Positions 4,664-8,502 of a stretch of DNA of 8,502 nt are shown one piece after another; position 1 is the first letter of the stretch, and every line of letters starts with the position of its first letter. This DNA is from Eubacteriales Family XIII. Incertae Sedis bacterium. Its GTDB lineage: Bacteria > Bacillota > Clostridia > Peptostreptococcales > Anaerovoracaceae. The position numbers and the translations under genes were made by a program. The notes below the pieces were generated by a model that made no database searches, was not told the DNA's origin, and saw only the letters and a list, made by a program, of their open reading frames with translations. Location of the stretch: positions 1-8,502 of the forward strand of contig JAISZM010000102.1 in NCBI GenBank assembly GCA_031269205.1, given 5' to 3'.

Positions 4664-5403
4664 GATCGCTCCCCCTTTGCGGCATGGACGGTCGTTTGCT
4701 CCGGCCGCGTGTTTGCCGGGTCGTCCGGCACATCGCGAGCGGGGGCGCCGGACGAAGCGTTCAGCCGATCGAGCAAAAACGCGTTTACGACCTTGCGGAC
4801 GTCGTCGCTTACGGCGTCCACTCCACCGTTGCCGTCGACACGTTTGACGCGATCCGGATGCAGCGAGGCCAGCTCCAGATAACCGTCGTAGACGGCTCTG
4901 TGATAGGCGAGATCCTCGGACTCCATGCGATCGCCACCTTCTCTGATCACGCGTTTGCCGATGCGATCGAAGCAGGCTTCGGGATCGATGTCTATGAGTA
5001 TGGTGAGGTCGGGAACAACGCCGCCCACCGCCAGGGAATTTATATCCGCGACTATGCTGCCAAGTCCGCGTCCACAACCCTGATAGGCTATGCTCGAATC
5101 CACGTATCTGTCGCAGAGTACGGCGCAGCCTGCGTCGAGCGCGGGGCGAATGACCTCCGCCACGTGCTGCGCGCGCGACGCGGCGTAGAGCAGGGACTCC
5201 GTCAATGCGTCCATCTCGGCGTTTCCCTGATCGAGGATGATGTCTCGTATCTTCTCCCCTATGCGCGTTCCTCCGGGTTCCCTCGTGAGGACAGGATCAA
5301 AACCCTGTTCCGTCAGATACGCTCCGAGCAGACGTACTTGCGTCGACTTGCCCGAGCCGTCCGGCCCCTCGAAGGTGATGAACAGTCCCTTTTTCCCCTT
5401 CAT
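4660..5403 (-). CDS. tmk: Thymidylate kinase
   Basis: Encodes 247 residues. The enzyme phosphorylates dTMP to dTDP with ATP, the step shared by the de novo and salvage routes to dTTP. The P-loop EGPDGSGKST is at 12-21, the dTMP-site REPGG at 41-45, the DR(Y) motif with CDRYVDSSIAYQG at 97-109, and the LID region near 149-162 (GKRVIREGGDRM). The family usually ends near 205-215; here an extra tail of about 35 residues rich in Ala, Asp, Pro and Arg follows and is probably disordered. The last tail codons (KGE) provide the GGGGGAG ribosome binding site of holB, which may explain part of the tail. ATG at 5403 overlaps the stop of the upstream membrane protein by 4 nt (ATGA), indicating translational coupling. 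The ribosome binding site before it is weak. Confidence 0.95.
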   Translation of the reverse strand: MKGKKGLFITFEGPDGSGKSTQVRLLGAYLTEQGFDPVLTREPGGTRIGEKIRDIILDQGNAEMDALTESLLYAASRAQHVAEVIRPALDAGCAVLCDRYVDSSIAYQGCGRGLGSIVADINSLAVGGVVPDLTILIDIDPEACFDRIGKRVIREGGDRMESEDLAYHRAVYDGYLELASLHPDRVKRVDGNGGVDAVSDDVRKVVNAFLLDRLNASSGAPARDVPDDPANTRPEQTTVHAAKGERS

Positions 5404-5630
5404 GAGCGCCGCCCCGGTTTTCGACGCCTTCCCGTGAGTACGGGCGGCTTCCCTCTTTCGGACGTCTCCGCCTCTGCGTCCTCTCGAGCCTTTGCCTTTT
5501 TGTCCACGGGTGTCCTCTTGCCCGCCACCGCGTTGTTCACGAGGGACATGAAGAACCTGACGCCGAAATAAGCGACAGGCGCGCAGAGGATCAGCACAAA
5601 TATTATCCGAAGTTGATGTTCTGTTATCAT
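5400..5630 (-). CDS. Small single-span membrane protein of unknown function
   Basis: I do not recognise this 76-residue protein. MITEHQLR is followed by a hydrophobic segment (IIFVLILCAPVAYFGVRFFMSLV, about 9-31) long enough for one transmembrane helix. A charged, basic C-terminal tail (KRTPVDKKAKAREDAEAET... ending RRRKPGRRS) would, by the positive-inside rule, be cytoplasmic. Support for its being real comes from position: it starts 8 nt after the xylB stop and its own stop overlaps the tmk start in ATGA. The frame extends upstream through xylB, but ATG at 5630 is the first start after the xylB stop. The ribosome binding site is poor, so translation may depend on coupling to xylB. Function cannot be assigned; the strongly basic tail could contact nucleic acid or anionic lipid. 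Confidence 0.65.
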   Translation of the reverse strand: MITEHQLRIIFVLILCAPVAYFGVRFFMSLVNNAVAGKRTPVDKKAKAREDAEAETSERGKPPVLTGRRRKPGRRS

Positions 5631-5638
5631 TACAATAG

Positions 5639-7168
5639 TTACAACCGCGACAGGGTTCTGAAATCGTCCTTCATCGTCCGGTAGAGCTTCTTGTACAATT
5701 CGAAGTAGGGAGCATAGGCCTCCTTCTTCGTGGGGTCGGGCGTCAGCGTGTCGCCGCGCTTGACGACGGTCGCGCAGGCTTCCTGCACGGTGTCGTAGAT
5801 GCCCGCGCCGACAGCCGCGAGCAGAGCCGCGCCGAGAGCCGCCCCCTCGTCTGACTTCATGCCGCTGACGGGACAGCCGTAGAGGTCCGCCAGCATCTGC
5901 GACCAGAGATCGCTTTTCGATCCACCTCCCGTGACGACCATATCGCCGACGGGTACGCCCATCTCGCGAAACACCTCTACGCACTCAAGCTGCGAGAACG
6001 CCACACCCTCGAGCACTGAGCGTATCAGATGCGGTCGCCCGTGCATAGCCGAGAGTCCGAAAAATACGCCGCGGCAGTCCGGGTCGGGATGAGGACTTCT
6101 CTCGCCCATCATGTAGGGGAGGAAGATAAGCCGATCCGAACCCGGGACTATTTCTGCGGCGAGTTTGTCCATGACGACGTAGGGATCCACGTCGAGTTTC
6201 TCCGCCTCGAGGATCTCGGGCAGACAGCACGTGTCACGCAGCCATTTCAGCGAGATGCCCGCGCCCTGCGTACAGCTCATGACGGTCCACTTGCCCGGCG
6301 CGCTCGCGCAGAGCGTATGCACTCTGCCCTCAAGGTCTATTTTGACCTCTTCGGACACGGCGTAGACGACGGCTGACGAGCCGATGGTCGTGAAGGCGAC
6401 TCCCGCGCTGACCACGCCCGTACCGACGGCCGCCGCGGGGTTGTCGCCCGCGCCGCCGACCACTATCGTTCCCTCGGGTAGGCTCGTCTCCGCGGCCGCG
6501 CGGGCGTGGACCTGACCCGTCACATCAGGTGATTCATACATCTTCGCGAGCAAAGATCGGTCGATGCCGAGCAGGCCGAGTATCTCGTCCGACCAATTTC
6601 GCTTCGGTATATCCATGAGCTGCATACCCGCCGCGTCGCTGACCTCCGTGGCGAACTCACCCGTGAGCTTGTACCTGATGTAATCCTTCGGCAGCAGTAT
6701 ATGAGCGCACCGCGCGTACACATCGGGTTCGTTGCTCCGCACCCAGAGTATCTTCGCGGCCGTGAATCCCGTCATCGCGGGGTTGGCCGTAACGCGTATC
6801 AGCTTCTCACGGCCGACGATCTTGTTCATGTATTCGACCTCGCGCTCCGTGCGCTGATCGCACCATATGATGGACGGACGCAGGACGACGCCGTCCGCGT
6901 CGAGCATGACGAGGCCGTGCATCTGGCCGGACAGGCCGACGCCCGCGATCTCAAGTGCGGAATCATGTTGCCGCGCCTCGTAGAGGACGGTTTCCAGACC
7001 CTTTACCGTGGCATCCCACCAATCCTTCGGATCCTGCTCCGCCCAGCCGTTGTACGGCTGGTGCATCGGGTATTCGCCCGTGTAAGAGGCTATCAGTTCG
7101 CCTCCCTCCGTGAACAGCGCCGTCTTCGTCCCCGAAGTGCCAATGTCTATCCCGACTATCGCTCTCAT
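5639..7168 (-). CDS. xylB: Xylulokinase (FGGY carbohydrate kinase)
   Basis: This 509-residue FGGY-family kinase most likely phosphorylates D-xylulose to xylulose 5-phosphate for the pentose phosphate pathway. GIDIGTSGTKTALF (6-19) is the first phosphate loop; SGQMHGLV (80-87) is characteristic of XylB among FGGY kinases; GGAGDNPAAAVG (238-249) holds the catalytic Asp D242; GERSPHPDPDCRGVFFGL (355-372) and VVTGGGSKS (411-419) are the FGGY signature and adenosine-binding segments. Length is as expected. The ATG at 7168 has GAGGAGG about 9 nt upstream. It follows the glucokinase gene after 24 nt and is 8 nt from the membrane-protein gene. No xylose isomerase, transporter or XylR regulator lies in the window, so the in vivo substrate is inferred from motifs. 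Confidence 0.92.
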   Translation of the reverse strand: MRAIVGIDIGTSGTKTALFTEGGELIASYTGEYPMHQPYNGWAEQDPKDWWDATVKGLETVLYEARQHDSALEIAGVGLSGQMHGLVMLDADGVVLRPSIIWCDQRTEREVEYMNKIVGREKLIRVTANPAMTGFTAAKILWVRSNEPDVYARCAHILLPKDYIRYKLTGEFATEVSDAAGMQLMDIPKRNWSDEILGLLGIDRSLLAKMYESPDVTGQVHARAAAETSLPEGTIVVGGAGDNPAAAVGTGVVSAGVAFTTIGSSAVVYAVSEEVKIDLEGRVHTLCASAPGKWTVMSCTQGAGISLKWLRDTCCLPEILEAEKLDVDPYVVMDKLAAEIVPGSDRLIFLPYMMGERSPHPDPDCRGVFFGLSAMHGRPHLIRSVLEGVAFSQLECVEVFREMGVPVGDMVVTGGGSKSDLWSQMLADLYGCPVSGMKSDEGAALGAALLAAVGAGIYDTVQEACATVVKRGDTLTPDPTKKEAYAPYFELYKKLYRTMKDDFRTLSRL

Positions 7169-7192
7169 ACTATCTGTCCTCCTCGTGAACCC

Positions 7193-8155
7193 TCATTCAG
7201 TATCTACCATGTGGAGATGAGCCGCGCCTATGACGCCCGCGTCATTGCCGAGTTTGGCCTTCTTTATCTCCGTGTTCTTCGCGCTGTTCCGCGAATAAAC
7301 CTCCTCCATGAATTTTTCGCGCAGCGGCGCGAGCAATACCTCTCCCTCGTTTGAAATGCCGCCACCGACGCACAAGACGTCCGGTTGAAGGATGTTGACG
7401 AGGTTTATCACGCCGCAGGCAAGATCGTCTATATAGGTGTCTACGACCGCCTTCGCCGTTTCATCCCCGGCCTTCATCGCGTCGAAGGCCGTCCTGCCCT
7501 CCACGCGGTTGATGTCGCCGTCCACAAGCTCCCACATCTTTGTTTTTTTATCATCACCCATGGCGCTTCGCGTTGTGATGATGAGCCCCGTCGCGCTCGC
7601 GTACCGCTCCCAACAACCGAGACGACCGCACGGACACGCCCTGCCACCCCTGCGGACGACCATATGACCTACTTCCATGCCCGCGTGATTGAAGCCCGTG
7701 AGCAGCTTGCCGTTCTCCACGCCGCCGCCGCCGATGCCCGTCCCGAGGGTTATCGCGATCAGGCTTCCGCAGTCCTTGGCCGCTCCCGCTACGTACTCGC
7801 CGTACGCGGCCGCGTTCGCGTCGTTACCGATGTAAACGGGCTTTCCGATCTCCGCGCGCAAAAGCTCCGCAAGCGGCACGTCCTTCCAGTACAGGTTGGC
7901 CGCGTAGTCCACCATGCCCGTATCCGAGTTGGCCGTGCCGGGCACGCCAACCCCTACGCTGCCTATCTCGTCCGGTGAAACGCCGGACTCTTCCTCGGCC
8001 TTCAGCGCAAGCTCGGCCATGTCGCTGATGATGTGTTTCGGCTCTCGTCCCACGTCGGTCAATTTCTCGATCTTCTTGAGAATCTTGCCGTCCTCGTCGA
8101 CCACACCGACCACGATGTTCGTACCGCCGAGGTCTATTCCTATGTCGTAGCGCAT
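7193..8155 (-). CDS. glcK: ROK-family glucokinase
   Basis: Encodes 320 residues of the ROK family; the most likely reaction is ATP-dependent phosphorylation of glucose to glucose 6-phosphate in the cytoplasm. DIGIDLGGTN (4-13) is the phosphate-binding loop; GNDANAAAYGE (110-120) has the catalytic Asp D112; LGTGIGGG (137-144) is the second glycine motif; HAGMEVGH (157-164) and CPCGRLGCWERYAS (174-187) form the ROK zinc site (His164, C174, C176, C181). WERYASATGL is typical of clostridial glucokinases, though related hexosamine or fructose kinases share most motifs. There is no N-terminal helix-turn-helix, so it is an enzyme, not a ROK repressor. I chose ATG 8155 over ATG 8215 because AAAAGGG precedes it by 6 nt, the fold begins at once, and the promoter at 8221-8249 would start transcription near 8214. 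First gene of the six-gene run. Confidence 0.92.
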   Translation of the reverse strand: MRYDIGIDLGGTNIVVGVVDEDGKILKKIEKLTDVGREPKHIISDMAELALKAEEESGVSPDEIGSVGVGVPGTANSDTGMVDYAANLYWKDVPLAELLRAEIGKPVYIGNDANAAAYGEYVAGAAKDCGSLIAITLGTGIGGGGVENGKLLTGFNHAGMEVGHMVVRRGGRACPCGRLGCWERYASATGLIITTRSAMGDDKKTKMWELVDGDINRVEGRTAFDAMKAGDETAKAVVDTYIDDLACGVINLVNILQPDVLCVGGGISNEGEVLLAPLREKFMEEVYSRNSAKNTEIKKAKLGNDAGVIGAAHLHMVDTE

Positions 8156-8220
8156 GACGTACCCTTTTCCCTCGCCGCGCGATCCCCGCACGCCCGTCGC
8201 GCGGCTCTCGCTCATACTAC

Positions 8221-8249
8221 ATTATCCTACATTCCTCCGCTTATAACAA
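8221..8249 (-). promoter_or_regulatory. Probable operon promoter upstream of glcK
   Basis: On the minus strand TTGTTA (8249-8244) and GATAAT (8226-8221) are separated by exactly 17 bp, matching 4/6 and 5/6 of the sigma-A consensus. Transcription would start near 8214, giving a leader of about 60 nt before the glcK ATG at 8155. It is the only good promoter seen for the glcK-xylB-tmk-holB-ricT run. Confidence 0.55.
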
Positions 8250-8502
8250 GGGCGCAAAACGCCGGCGCAGGGCAATCGCAAGGTTACTGTTCAGTGCCGA
8301 CAGAGTAATTCTCCGGGTCGCGTCCATAGGTTCTTGCCCCGCCCCCTGAGGATAGGCGTTTCCCTCTTGTCTTTATCCACAAAAGGGCGGCATCCCGCAA
8401 TGAGTCCGCCCGCCCCCGCCATATCGGTCCGCGCACAAAAAAAGACTTGTCGCCGACTCCGGGGCATGTTTTCTTCTTGCGCGCCATGTCGCGAGAAGCA
8501 GC
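8250..8502. other. Upstream region with no recognised gene
   Basis: GC-rich DNA upstream of the operon promoter. A minus-strand frame is open from the window edge (8502) to a TAA at 8286-8284; its 67 codons after the first ATG (MARKKKTCPGVGDKSFF...) resemble nothing I know and no ribosome binding site precedes that ATG. Its stop lies in the 15-bp repeat. TTGCGG, 17 bp, GATAAA near 8403-8375 on the minus strand could be a second, weaker promoter. No RNA gene is recognised. Confidence 0.3.
8284..8298 (+). repeat. Copy 2 of a 15-bp intergenic repeat
   Basis: TTACTGTTCAGTGCC here is identical to 2386-2400 and in the same orientation. It lies 35 bp upstream of the -35 of the glcK operon promoter, so it is placed where an operator could be. 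CAATC occurs shortly upstream in both copies. Confidence 0.55.

Noticed and set aside
4664..5077. N-terminal extension of the holB frame
   Set aside because: It lies wholly in tmk, is Arg-rich shadow sequence and does not match the start of delta' proteins, which begins at about 4663.
4612..5571. 319-codon plus-strand frame opposite tmk
   Set aside because: Antisense shadow in GC-rich DNA; tmk on the other strand has all catalytic motifs.
6701..7354. 217-codon plus-strand frame opposite xylB
   Set aside because: Antisense shadow; it crosses the xylB-glcK gap and resembles no known protein.
8156..8215. Upstream ATG for glcK adding 20 residues
   Set aside because: No ribosome binding site, the added residues precede the normal ROK start, and the predicted transcription start nearly coincides with this ATG.
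8284..8487. A 67-codon minus-strand frame starting MARKKKTCPGVGDKSFF
   Set aside because: No ribosome binding site, no recognised domain, GC-rich composition that favours chance frames, and its stop lies in a repeat. It is open to the window edge, so a 3' end of a gene beyond the window cannot be excluded.

Overview
The window reads as chromosomal DNA of a GC-rich member of the Bacillota, most likely an uncultured clostridial lineage. The main evidence is the tmk-holB-ricT(yaaT) order, which is a conserved Bacillota arrangement, together with an AbrB/SpoVT-type regulator with an added zinc ribbon, a long-linker clostridial type of RNase HI, strong AGGAGG ribosome binding sites and sigma-A type promoters. 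The genus cannot be determined from the sequence alone.

Left end (1-900) is a decaying accessory patch. A small toxin-like gene (187-456, minus) overlaps the start of a very short, probably truncated antitoxin reading frame (77-190). Next to it is a clear small multidrug resistance (SMR/EmrE-type) transporter pseudogene (551-865, minus) with two single-base frameshifts and one in-frame stop. Two palindromic elements flank the pseudogene: an imperfect structured palindrome at 488-535 and a perfect 18+1+18 bp palindrome at 859-895.

Middle, plus strand (900-2800): an alkyltransferase-like (ATL) DNA-lesion-binding protein overlaps RNase HI by 11 bp, suggesting translational coupling of two nucleic-acid maintenance proteins. 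Then come a small single-span membrane protein resembling DUF948/YtxG proteins and, behind its own strong promoter, a short AbrB-family regulator. The regulator gene ends at an intrinsic terminator with a 17-bp stem whose downstream arm lies inside the 3' end of the convergent ricT gene.

Right side, minus strand (2827-8249): one compact run, transcribed right to left, from a probable promoter at 8221-8249: ROK-family glucokinase, xylulokinase, a 76-residue membrane protein, thymidylate kinase, DNA polymerase III delta' subunit, RicT. Gaps are short (24 and 8 nt), or genes overlap by 4 nt (membrane protein/tmk, tmk/holB), so this looks like one operon joining sugar phosphorylation, dTDP synthesis, the clamp loader and the RicAFT RNA-processing/sporulation factor. 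A hairpin sits between holB and ricT.

No complete new defence or mobile system is evident. The points most worth a second look are the possible leaderless promoter of the ATL gene, the ATL-RNase H overlap, a 15-bp exact repeat with dyad symmetry found in two intergenic regions about 5.9 kb apart, the badly spaced Shine-Dalgarno of the DUF948-like gene, and the unrecognised membrane protein between xylB and tmk.
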